NCBI GenBank assembly: GCA_964474415.1
Contig: CAYYSO010000107.1
Location: 1-8,376 of the forward strand
DNA length: 8,376 bases
Direction of reading: 5' to 3'
Source: Methylomarinum sp964474415
Lineage (GTDB): Bacteria; Pseudomonadota; Gammaproteobacteria; Methylococcales; Methylomonadaceae
Of the stretch, positions 1 to 5,980 are shown piece by piece. Position 1 is the first letter of the stretch, and every line of letters begins with the position of its first letter. The notes beneath the pieces are model-generated. The model saw only the letters and a program-made list of their open reading frames with translations, was not told where the DNA came from and did not search any database. The translations under genes were made by a program, and so were the position numbers.

Positions 1-23
1 CTAGACAAATTCAAGAGGTAAAC

Positions 24-932
24 ATGGAAAAACCATTCATTTTACACATGCTGACAACAGCAAAAAATTTAAGTCCATTTGATGTCAATATGGCAATGGA
101 CGCCGGCTGGGTTTCAGCAGTTCCTTATATTAATGTTGAACCTAGTGAAGTTCGGGGATTGGTTCAGGATGCCATTTTCTCACGCAGTCCCAAGGGTCTG
201 AAAAGAACTGGAATTTTTATTGGTGGTCGGGAAACCAAACAGGCTATGGACATGCTAAAACTGGCAAAAAATTCAATGGTTCCCCCCTTTGAAGTTTCTG
301 TATTTGCCGACCCCAGCGGCGCTTTCACTACAGCTGCCGGCATGGTGGCCGCTGTTGAAAAAGAACTGGCAGACAAATTTAACACCACATTAGAAGGTAA
401 AAATGTCCTGGCGCTAGGGGGCACTGGTCCGGTCGGGCAAGCGGCTGCCGTCATCTCAGCTCAGGCAGGAGCTAATGTCAGAATTATCGGCCGTCAACTG
501 GATAAAGCAGAAAGAATTGCCGAATTGTGTAGCAATGAATTTGGTGAAGGCGAAATCTCTATTACTGCCGGCGCTGATGCCGATAAAGGCGAATACATTA
601 AAACTGCTGATGTCGTATTTGCTACCGGTGCTGCGGGTATTGAATTATTAAGCGCCAAACTGATTGCATCGGCCCCACAACTGAAGGTTGCAGCAGATGT
701 TAACGCTGTTCCGCCATCGGGAATTGCAGGGGTCGATGCATTTGATAACGGAAAGCCCGTTGCCGGTTCGGAAAGCGGCGCTGTCGGTGTGGGAGCGTTG
801 GCAATTGGCAATATCAAATATCAAGCGCAAAGTCGTCTGCTAAAAAAAATGCTGGAATCTGATAAACCTTTATATCTACATTTTGAACATGCCTTTGAAG
901 TTGCCCGTGAATTTATTAAAGAATCTGCTTAA
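24..932 (+). CDS. mtdB: Methylene-tetrahydromethanopterin dehydrogenase, MtdB type, copy 1
   Basis: Cytoplasmic enzyme that oxidises methylene-H4MPT to methenyl-H4MPT with NAD(P)+ in the formaldehyde oxidation pathway of methylotrophs. The 302-residue product has the MtdB-like N-terminus ILHMLT...SPFDVNMAMDAG (residues 6-28), the conserved FADPSGAFTTAA block (94-105), a Rossmann glycine motif GGTGPVG (132-138), DVNAVPP, and a C-terminal GVGALAIGNIKYQ block. Length fits the family (about 290-300). The start is the ATG preceded by AAGAGGT at 13-19. After the second beta strand it reads GRQLDKA (156-162), which resembles the NADP-binding GRKLDKA of MtdA as I remember it, although the rest of the protein is MtdB-like. 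A second copy follows 37 bp downstream, suggesting one operon; its promoter lies outside the window. The family is sure; cofactor preference is inference. Confidence 0.93.
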   Translation: MEKPFILHMLTTAKNLSPFDVNMAMDAGWVSAVPYINVEPSEVRGLVQDAIFSRSPKGLKRTGIFIGGRETKQAMDMLKLAKNSMVPPFEVSVFADPSGAFTTAAGMVAAVEKELADKFNTTLEGKNVLALGGTGPVGQAAAVISAQAGANVRIIGRQLDKAERIAELCSNEFGEGEISITAGADADKGEYIKTADVVFATGAAGIELLSAKLIASAPQLKVAADVNAVPPSGIAGVDAFDNGKPVAGSESGAVGVGALAIGNIKYQAQSRLLKKMLESDKPLYLHFEHAFEVAREFIKESA

Positions 933-969
933 AAAATATTGTCCTCATTATTCAGAAGGAAAAACCAGG

Positions 970-1875
970 ATGGAAAAGCGTAGTATTCTCCATATGTTCG
1001 ACCCCATGCCTAACAACAGCCCTTTTGACGCTAATATGGCATTGGATGCCGGATTTGATGTACTTATGCCTTACGCTAATGTCAAGCTGGACAGCATCCA
1101 TAACTTAACCCAGGATGCTATATTCTCACGCGGTCCATCAGGCGTTAAGAAAACCGGAATTTTTATCGGCGGTCGTGACATGGGTTTGGCGATAGACATG
1201 TTACAGGCCAGTAAACGAGCTATGGTACCGCCTTTTGAAGTTTCTGTATTTGCCGACCCTAGCGGCGCTTATACAACAGCCGCAGCGCTGGTAGCCTGTG
1301 TGGAAAGAGTACTTAAGCAAAAACACGACAAACAACTACAACATTGTAAGGCGCTGGTATTCGGCGGAACCGGCCCGGTTGGTATTGCCACCGGTGTTAT
1401 CGCCTCCCTGGCCGGCGCTGAAACAATTTTGGTTGATCATCTGTCTATTGATGCAGCAAACGATGCCGCCAAAGAATACAACCGACGATTTAACGCAGAC
1501 TTAAAAGGCGCTGCCGCAAGCTCTGACGATGAAAAATCAGCATTGATAATCAATGCCGACATTGTTTTTTGTACGGCTAAAGCGGGTATTCAGGTATTAA
1601 ACGCCGCAGTTTTAGCTCAGGCTAAGCAACTGAAAGTAGCCGGAGATGTCAACGCAGTTCCACCGATGGGCATCGAAGGTATTCAACTGAATGATTTTGG
1701 CATCCCGCTGATCCATGCCCGCCAATCTGAAGGAGCTGTCGGGGTTGGCGCTCTGGCCATTGGTAATATTAAATATCAATTGCAAAATATCTTGTTAAAA
1801 TCCATGCTGGAGACTGATGTGCCTTTGTATCTGGATTTCCGTGATGCCTTTAGCAAGGCACAAGCACTGGTTTAA
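970..1875 (+). CDS. mtdB: Methylene-tetrahydromethanopterin dehydrogenase, MtdB type, copy 2
   Basis: Second MtdB paralogue, 301 residues, colinear with copy 1 and roughly half identical by eye, with no gaps through the glycine motif. It shares RSILHM...SPFDANMALDAG, IFIGGRD, FADPSGAYTTAA, GGTGPVG (132-138), DVNAVPP and GVGALAIGNIKYQ. After the second beta strand it has V-D156-H-L-S-I-D where copy 1 has G156-R-Q-L-D-K. An acidic residue there usually favours NAD+ over NADP+ in Rossmann folds. The frame is open upstream to an ATG at 883, but that would overlap copy 1. The ATG at 970 is preferred because AGAAGGA (954-960) lies 9 nt upstream and the protein then aligns with copy 1 from its first residue. 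It is likely co-transcribed with copy 1 and ends before the hairpin at 1894-1923. Whether both copies are active or differ in cofactor cannot be told here. Confidence 0.93.
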   Translation: MEKRSILHMFDPMPNNSPFDANMALDAGFDVLMPYANVKLDSIHNLTQDAIFSRGPSGVKKTGIFIGGRDMGLAIDMLQASKRAMVPPFEVSVFADPSGAYTTAAALVACVERVLKQKHDKQLQHCKALVFGGTGPVGIATGVIASLAGAETILVDHLSIDAANDAAKEYNRRFNADLKGAAASSDDEKSALIINADIVFCTAKAGIQVLNAAVLAQAKQLKVAGDVNAVPPMGIEGIQLNDFGIPLIHARQSEGAVGVGALAIGNIKYQLQNILLKSMLETDVPLYLDFRDAFSKAQALV

Positions 1876-1893
1876 TTAGCTTAGAAATGAAAA

Positions 1894-1923
1894 TGATTCT
1901 GAAGAAGAATTTCTTCAGAATCA
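1894..1923. terminator. Hairpin terminator between convergent mtdB copy 2 and gacA
   Basis: A 13-bp perfect stem (arms 1894-1906 and 1911-1923, left arm TGATTCTGAAGAA) closes on a 4-nt loop GAAT. On the minus strand it is followed at once by TTTTCATTTC, a T-rich tail that fits intrinsic termination of the response-regulator gene. On the plus strand the downstream sequence is not T-rich, so termination of mtdB there may be weaker. It sits in the 57-bp gap between two convergent genes. Confidence 0.8.
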
Positions 1924-1932
1924 CAGAGTCTA

Positions 1933-2577
1933 TTAAACTAAACCGCCATCAATATGATTAAATTTAACAGCCAGACGAGTTAGTTCTACATCATTTTTCA
2001 CCTTCAACTTATCGTAAAGACGATAGCGATAGGTATTTACAGTCTTGTCACTGATCACTAAAATATCTGACATTTCCTGTATACTTTTCCCTTGAAGAAT
2101 CAAATTAACGACTTCCGATTCTCTTTGTGACAACCGCGAAAAAGGCGACCCACCCTCTTCACTGAGTCCCTGAAAAGCCAGATTATTAGCAACTTCCGAA
2201 CATAAATAACGCTTACCCGACATTACCACTCTAATGGCATTCACCATTTCTTCAACCGGCGACCCTTTGGAAATAAACCCCAAAGCCCCCAGCTTTAACA
2301 ACTGCTGAGGAATAGGACCGTCATTATAAACAGACAGGGCTATAATTTTAGCTTCCGGATAACGTTGCAAAACGCGTCGGCATGCTTCCATGCCACCGAT
2401 TCCTGGCATTTTTACATCCATCAATATAATATCCGGAGTATTTTTCTCAATTAATTTCAGAACTCCTTCACCACAATTACTAACTGCCACTACTGAAATA
2501 TCATCAACCGCATTCAGTAACGCCTCAACACCGGTTCTAACCAGCTCATGATCATCAACAAGCAAAACTTTAATCAT
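1933..2577 (-). CDS. gacA: GacA/UvrY-type LuxR-family response regulator
   Basis: DNA-binding response regulator of the BarA/UvrY (GacS/GacA) type. In gammaproteobacteria these switch on small RNAs that titrate the CsrA/RsmA translational repressor. Counting from the ATG at 2577 (214 residues), the receiver domain has the acidic pair D8-D9, the phospho-acceptor D54 in ILMDVKMPGIGG, and K104 in ISKGS. The output domain is a LuxR helix-turn-helix (about 149-205), with LSQRESEVV and the recognition segment DKTVNTYRYRLYDKL, very close to UvrY. An in-frame GTG at 2583 would add two residues. The ATG is preferred because UvrY begins MINVLLVDDHELV and an AGAG lies about 7 nt upstream. In many relatives uvrC follows this gene; here the gene is followed by a terminator and the mtdB pair. 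The partner kinase and Csr/Rsm RNAs are not in the window. Confidence 0.93.
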   Translation of the reverse strand: MIKVLLVDDHELVRTGVEALLNAVDDISVVAVSNCGEGVLKLIEKNTPDIILMDVKMPGIGGMEACRRVLQRYPEAKIIALSVYNDGPIPQQLLKLGALGFISKGSPVEEMVNAIRVVMSGKRYLCSEVANNLAFQGLSEEGGSPFSRLSQRESEVVNLILQGKSIQEMSDILVISDKTVNTYRYRLYDKLKVKNDVELTRLAVKFNHIDGGLV

Positions 2578-2588
2578 ATTCACACTCT

Positions 2589-2597
2589 AGTATAATA
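2589..2597 (-). promoter_or_regulatory. Probable -10 region of gacA
   Basis: The minus strand reads TATTATACT here, giving two overlapping -10 candidates (TATTAT, 2597-2592; TATACT, 2594-2589). Transcription would start around 2582-2587, leaving a leader of 5-10 nt before the ATG at 2577. There is no recognisable -35 hexamer at 17 bp (AATCTA). This would suit an activator-dependent promoter using the CRP-type site centred about 42-44 bp upstream of the predicted start. Inferred from sequence only. Confidence 0.4.
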
Positions 2598-2620
2598 CTG
2601 AACCCAGGTTTCTATAGATT

Positions 2621-2636
2621 TGTGATGTAAATCACA
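2621..2636. promoter_or_regulatory. CRP-type binding site (perfect palindrome)
   Basis: TGTGATGTAAATCACA is a perfect inverted repeat that matches both half-sites of the CRP consensus TGTGA-N6-TCACA. It lies in the divergent gap between gacA and the MotA-like gene. Its centre (2628.5) is about 42-44 bp upstream of the predicted gacA transcription start, the spacing of a class II CRP-activated promoter. It is about 66 bp upstream of the start predicted from TATAAT at 2683 for the rightward operon. The inner G-C pairs (GTGAT/ATCAC) fit CRP/Vfr better than FNR (TTGAT/ATCAA). Which regulator binds in this organism is unknown. Confidence 0.6.
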
Positions 2637-2682
2637 TTATTCAAGCTTGCTTAGTTTCCCAAATTTTCACTCACACATCAAA

Positions 2683-2688
2683 TATAAT
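2683..2688 (+). promoter_or_regulatory. Possible -10 box for the motA-like operon
   Basis: TATAAT is a perfect consensus -10 hexamer, but the region is very AT-rich and nothing like TTGACA lies 16-18 bp upstream. A start near 2695 would give a 57-nt leader to the ATG at 2752. I see no sigma28 (FliA) or sigma54 promoter motif, which would be expected for a class of flagellar motor genes. Confidence 0.3.
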
Positions 2689-2751
2689 TAACAAATTAAT
2701 ATATACTCACCATTACCCCATAGCTTGCAATGGTTATGCTATTCTCTTAAT

Positions 2752-3594
2752 ATGAAAAACAGTAAATGGTTCAATTATTCATTTCCCCATCAACCGGCAA
2801 TTAATTACTCAACTGCTTTAGGTATCATCCTCAGTATCGCTTTGCTGATTTTTATTATCTCGTTTGCCGCAAGCGACCCCAACACTTTTATCAATTTTCC
2901 CGGCCTGACCATAGTAGTAGGCGGCACACTTGCTGCTGTTTTCCTGAGCTACCCTTTACGGGATGTCAAACAAGCCATAAAATCAATCCGCCTGATTTTT
3001 TTTTACGAAAGTTTGAATCCGCAAAAAGAGGCCGATGAAATTATCGCTGTTTCAAAAATGTGGTTTAAACGCGATACCATTGCCATAGAGAATGTCATCG
3101 ATAATATTCATAACCCTTATTTAAAGACCAGTTTCCAATTGATTGTGGACAACACTCCGCTGGACGATACTTTAGCTTTGTTAAAATGGCGTATTTCTCG
3201 CTTGCGCGCCAAGGAAAAAGCGGAATCCAATATTTTTCACAGTATGGCCTCGTTTTCTCCCGCTTTTGGCATGCTAGGAACTTTGGTTGGTCTGATCAAC
3301 ATGCTGGAAATCATTGAGATAAAAGACATTAATTCCATCACTTCAAATATGGCCATCGCCTTAACCACAACCTTTTACGGGCTGATGCTGGCAAACCTGG
3401 TATTCAACCCTATAGCCATTAAACTGGAAAGACGAACCGAACAACGTATTATGATAATGAGCATGGTCATGGAAGGAGTCGCCCTGATTGCCGAAGGACG
3501 AAACCCTTCATTTATTCGCGAAACATTAAGCTCATTTATTGCGCAATATGACAATGAATTGAAAAACACGCCGTTACATTCAGCCAATGACTAA
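2752..3594 (+). CDS. motA: MotA/PomA-like stator ion-channel subunit
   Basis: Inner-membrane protein of the MotA/TolQ/ExbB superfamily, 280 residues from this ATG. Four membrane segments are visible: about 20-40, 50-68, 166-187 and 199-223. The large cytoplasmic loop falls between TM2 and TM3. The family signature FSPAFGMLGTLVGLINML (168-185) and NMAIALTTTFYGLMLANLVFNPI (199-221) matches MotA/PomA, with prolines P170 and P220 at the positions of the conserved TM3/TM4 prolines. A TTG at 2725 would add nine residues; neither start has a Shine-Dalgarno sequence, so the ATG is chosen by default. The gene overlaps the MotB-like gene by 8 nt, so translation is probably coupled and the two proteins form one complex. 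No flagellar or chemotaxis gene is adjacent, so it may be a flagellar stator encoded away from the main cluster or a stator for another envelope process. The ion used (H+ or Na+) cannot be read off. Confidence 0.85.
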   Translation: MKNSKWFNYSFPHQPAINYSTALGIILSIALLIFIISFAASDPNTFINFPGLTIVVGGTLAAVFLSYPLRDVKQAIKSIRLIFFYESLNPQKEADEIIAVSKMWFKRDTIAIENVIDNIHNPYLKTSFQLIVDNTPLDDTLALLKWRISRLRAKEKAESNIFHSMASFSPAFGMLGTLVGLINMLEIIEIKDINSITSNMAIALTTTFYGLMLANLVFNPIAIKLERRTEQRIMIMSMVMEGVALIAEGRNPSFIRETLSSFIAQYDNELKNTPLHSAND

Positions 3595-4477
3595 CAATTC
3601 ATATTCCAGGCTTACCTCGCTTTCACTTGGCGAGTTGACAAACGAGACCGACATTCAGTCTTCACAAAACTGGCTACTGACTTATATTGATGTTTTTGTG
3701 TTAGTTGTCATGCTGTTTGTAACCCTGGTGGCATTAAGTCATTTTGAGCCCCTAAGGACACCAACCAAAACAATACCGCAAACCAGGATTGCAAAAGAAG
3801 CTTTAAAACACAGGGCTGTTCAACTTGCCACTCAAACAAAGACAACAACCAACAAACAAAACACTATTAGCAATAAAGAAAATACCAAGAAACCTGCTAA
3901 ACCTGTAGAAAAAACAGTTTTGCTTGAAAAACAAAAGAATCCAGTTATTGTCGAAAAAAACACTTCTCATTTAGAACAAAAAGAGTTGCAGAAAACCGCT
4001 AAAGAAAAACACACACAGATTAATGAAACTGATATTCAACAGCAATTGAGCAAACAACTCGAAGAGTTGGGTTTAAAAGACAGTATCAATATGAAAGTCA
4101 CCCAAGGATATGCTCAACTGGAAATACAGGATAATATTCTCTATCAATCTTCAGAAGCCAAACTGACAGACTCAGGTCAGTCCGTTTTAAAAAGGTTGAC
4201 GCCATTATTGCGACAATCAACCGGCCTGATCTATATTGAAGGCCATACCGACAACAGACCAATCAAGACCAGACAATTCCCCTCCAATTGGGAGCTTGGC
4301 GCCGCCCGGGCAACCAGCGTCCTACATTTTCTTGCTTCACAACACATTGAAGCCTCGCGAATGAGAGCTGTAACTTATGCCGATACCCAACCTGTCGCAG
4401 ATAATAATACTGAACAAGGACGACAAAAGAATCGCCGCGTCAATATTGTCATTAAAGTTTCGGATAAAATAGATTAA
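3587..4477 (+). CDS. motB: MotB-like stator subunit with C-terminal OmpA peptidoglycan-binding domain
   Basis: Partner of the MotA-like protein, 296 residues. The order is a short cytoplasmic N-terminus, one membrane helix at about 29-52 (W-LLTYID-VFVLVVMLFV), a long linker at 54-170, then an OmpA/MotB domain (about 174-290). D35, near the start of the helix, matches the ion-carrying aspartate of MotB (D32 in E. coli). The OmpA domain shows EGHTDNRPI (218-226), SNWELGAARA (233-242) and GRQKNRRV (278-285). D222 and R283/R284 fit the residues that hold peptidoglycan in this family. The linker is rich in Lys, Thr, Gln and Asn and longer than the short plug-plus-linker of typical MotB, so the domain could reach far into the periplasm. 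The start ATG lies inside the end of the upstream gene. A terminator follows 8 bp after the stop. Confidence 0.85.
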   Translation: MTNNSYSRLTSLSLGELTNETDIQSSQNWLLTYIDVFVLVVMLFVTLVALSHFEPLRTPTKTIPQTRIAKEALKHRAVQLATQTKTTTNKQNTISNKENTKKPAKPVEKTVLLEKQKNPVIVEKNTSHLEQKELQKTAKEKHTQINETDIQQQLSKQLEELGLKDSINMKVTQGYAQLEIQDNILYQSSEAKLTDSGQSVLKRLTPLLRQSTGLIYIEGHTDNRPIKTRQFPSNWELGAARATSVLHFLASQHIEASRMRAVTYADTQPVADNNTEQGRQKNRRVNIVIKVSDKID

Positions 4478-4485
4478 CAACCAAA

Positions 4486-4504
4486 AGCTAGTGCTGCACT
4501 AGCT
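4486..4504. terminator. Bidirectional terminator between motB-like gene and lpxH
   Basis: An 8-bp perfect stem (AGCTAGTG 4486-4493, CACTAGCT 4497-4504) closes a 3-nt loop CTG. The minus strand has TTTT directly after the stem, and the plus strand has a T-run (GATCTTTT) after three bases, so it can serve both convergent genes. The right arm contains the lpxH stop codon (4499-4501), so the terminator is partly coding on the minus strand. Confidence 0.65.
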
Positions 4505-5227
4505 GATCTTTTCAATACTGAAGCCGTCAGCATTCCAGCATAAAATTTCAGCAGACTTTTTTTTCCAGTCCGCCAGCACAAAACGCTGCGCGACCTTGCC
4601 ATCAATAGTAAAATCGTGAACGGCCGGACGATGAGTATGTCCATGAATTAACCTTGAACAATCATATTGCCTCATCACTTCCATAACCGTTTGCCTGTTT
4701 ACATCCATAATACCTTGAGTCTTTTTGCGTTTGTGAAAATGGCTACGAAATCGATACCAGCGTGCTGCCAGCAGTCTTAAAAGCAATGGTTTAGACAACA
4801 CATTTTGCATCCATTGCTCAGTATGTGATTTAGCTCGAAACTGTTGATAAGGAATATCATCACTACACAACAAATCGCCATGCATCAGTAAAGTATTAAC
4901 ACCAAAAAGATCAATAACCTGGTAATCACCCAGTAATACTACCCCGGTTTCTTCAGCAAACTCTTTGCCCAGCAGAAAATCGCGATTTCCTAACTGCAAA
5001 AATACTCTTGTACCTGAAGATGTAAGCTGCTCAAGCGATTTTTTAATGGTTTTATTTGGCGGTGTATTATCATCGTCGCCAATCCAGGCATCGAACAAAT
5101 CCCCCAGGATATACACAGCCTGCGCTTGTGACGCCCTGTTTTCGAGAAAAAATAAAAACCGGCGGGTAATTTCCTTTTTTTCCAGAGAAATATGCAGATC
5201 GGAAATAAAAATAATGTCTTGTTTCAA
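4499..5227 (-). CDS. lpxH: UDP-2,3-diacylglucosamine diphosphatase LpxH
   Basis: Peripheral inner-membrane metallophosphoesterase of lipid A synthesis. It hydrolyses UDP-2,3-diacylglucosamine to lipid X and UMP. The 242 residues match the family length (240 in E. coli). Metal ligands are in place: D10 and H12 (SDLH), D43 (YILGDLFDAWIGDDD), N81 (GNRDFLLG), H116 (LMHGD), and H195 and H197 (IHGHTHRP). IMDVN and QFRAK are also as in E. coli LpxH. The start is a TTG at 5227. No ATG or GTG lies in frame between it and the upstream stop, and no Shine-Dalgarno sequence is visible, so initiation may be weak. It is downstream of ppiB on the same strand, 100 bp away, an order also found in E. coli, and it converges on the MotB-like gene. 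Confidence 0.95.
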   Translation of the reverse strand: MKQDIIFISDLHISLEKKEITRRFLFFLENRASQAQAVYILGDLFDAWIGDDDNTPPNKTIKKSLEQLTSSGTRVFLQLGNRDFLLGKEFAEETGVVLLGDYQVIDLFGVNTLLMHGDLLCSDDIPYQQFRAKSHTEQWMQNVLSKPLLLRLLAARWYRFRSHFHKRKKTQGIMDVNRQTVMEVMRQYDCSRLIHGHTHRPAVHDFTIDGKVAQRFVLADWKKKSAEILCWNADGFSIEKIS

Positions 5228-5327
5228 GATATTCTGTTGATTTTATGGCAAAGTGCATTTGCTCTCTTGGGAAGCTATCGGATAATTTTTCAAAAGAACA
5301 AATCTATCAATTGCAGCGACTTAAAAA

Positions 5328-5915
5328 CTACTCTACAACTTCAGCCTTCTCGATAACAATATCCGTTTGTGGAACATCCTGATGCATTCCACGGTTACCA
5401 GTCGGCGCCCTGGCCATTTCATCAACATAATCCATACCTTCAATAACTTCAGCAAATACAGCATACCCCCAACCATTAGATGTTGGACTGGTGTAGTTCA
5501 GGAAATCATTATCTTTATAATTAATAAAAAATTGTGCTGTTGCCGAGTCAGGATCAGAGGTACGAGCCATTGCCAGTGTACCACGATCATTTTTCAAACC
5601 ATTGTCGGCTTCATTTTTAATCGGAGCATGGGTTTCTTTTTGTTTGAAATCACTGTCAAATCCACCGCCTTGCGCCATAAAGCCAGGAATAATGCGATGA
5701 AAAATAGTGCCATCGTAGAAACCATCCTTAACATAAGTCAAGAAGTTTTCGGCTGAAACAGGTGCTTTTTCAGTATTCAGTTGAATGACAATTTCACCCA
5801 TAGAAGTAATTAATTTTACCTTTGTTTGACTATCTGACATCTTGTTTTCCATTGCAAAAGAAAAAGTTGAAAATAAAAACAGCATCACAGTTAATCGCTC
5901 CTGCATTATCTGCAT
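5328..5915 (-). CDS. ppiB: Cyclophilin-type peptidyl-prolyl cis-trans isomerase, PpiB-like, possibly exported
   Basis: Cyclophilin that catalyses cis-trans isomerisation of prolyl bonds. The core has FHRIIPGFMAQGGGF (catalytic Arg, Phe and Gln), IKNEADNGLKNDRGTLAMARTSDPDSATAQFFIN, and a PpiB-like C-terminal half (NDFLNYTSP..GWGYAVFAEVIEGMDYVD, GMHQDVP). The start is uncertain. From an ATG at 5840 the protein is a cytoplasmic-type PpiB of 170 residues, with GGAAA upstream. From 5915 (195 residues) or 5906 it gains a hydrophobic leader, TVMLFLFSTFSFA, that resembles a signal peptide with S-F-A before a possible cleavage site; an AGGAG also sits 9 nt before a GTG at 5888. The maximal frame is given. 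It is followed by lpxH and divergent from cysS, the E. coli arrangement. Its upstream edge abuts a palindromic element. Confidence 0.9.
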   Translation of the reverse strand: MQIMQERLTVMLFLFSTFSFAMENKMSDSQTKVKLITSMGEIVIQLNTEKAPVSAENFLTYVKDGFYDGTIFHRIIPGFMAQGGGFDSDFKQKETHAPIKNEADNGLKNDRGTLAMARTSDPDSATAQFFINYKDNDFLNYTSPTSNGWGYAVFAEVIEGMDYVDEMARAPTGNRGMHQDVPQTDIVIEKAEVVE

Positions 5916-5916
5916 T

Positions 5917-5980
5917 TACCTACATGGATGTAGGTACTTGGCGATAGCAGGAGGCGGTAGCCGCAGCACATCCATGTGCT
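5917..5980. repeat. Multi-hairpin palindromic element, REP-like
   Basis: Three inverted repeats lie within 64 bp. The first has 9-bp perfect arms TACCTACAT / ATGTAGGTA around GG (5917-5936). The second is a small GCGG-TAG-CCGC hairpin (5954-5964). The third has 7-bp perfect arms AGCACAT / ATGTGCT around CC (5965-5980). The cores of the outer two are reverse complements of each other (ACATGGATGT and ACATCCATGT), so they can also pair across the element. The stretch between them is GC-rich (GGCGATAGCAGGAGGCGG), unlike the AT-rich surroundings. Paired inverted palindromes in an intergenic region are typical of REP/BIME-type dispersed repeats. Copy number elsewhere in the genome cannot be seen from this window. 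Confidence 0.6.

Noticed and set aside
494..817. 107-codon antisense frame within mtdB copy 1
   Set aside because: It has no recognisable motif and lies wholly within a well-supported gene. Its length is explained by the codon pattern of that gene.
883..969. 29-codon upstream extension of mtdB copy 2 starting at an ATG inside copy 1
   Set aside because: It would overlap copy 1, has no similarity to the family N-terminus, and the ATG at 970 has a good ribosome binding site and aligns exactly with copy 1.
2621..2636. FNR (anaerobox) site
   Set aside because: FNR half-sites are TTGAT/ATCAA. Here the outer bases are GTGAT/ATCAC, the CRP form.
2700..2751. Sigma54 or sigma28 promoter before the MotA-like gene
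   Set aside because: There is TTGC at 2725 but no GG at the required upstream spacing, and no TAAA-N15-GCCGATAA-like pattern.
2752..4477. Zorya-type defence system (ZorA/ZorB)
   Set aside because: The MotA-like protein lacks the long C-terminal coiled-coil tail of ZorA, and no ZorC, ZorD or ZorE gene is adjacent. lpxH and housekeeping genes follow.
5070..5258. ATG-initiated alternative frame overlapping the start of lpxH, possibly a frameshifted N-terminus
   Set aside because: LpxH already has full length and normal N-terminal motifs from the TTG at 5227, so no frameshift is needed, and the alternative frame has no known motif.
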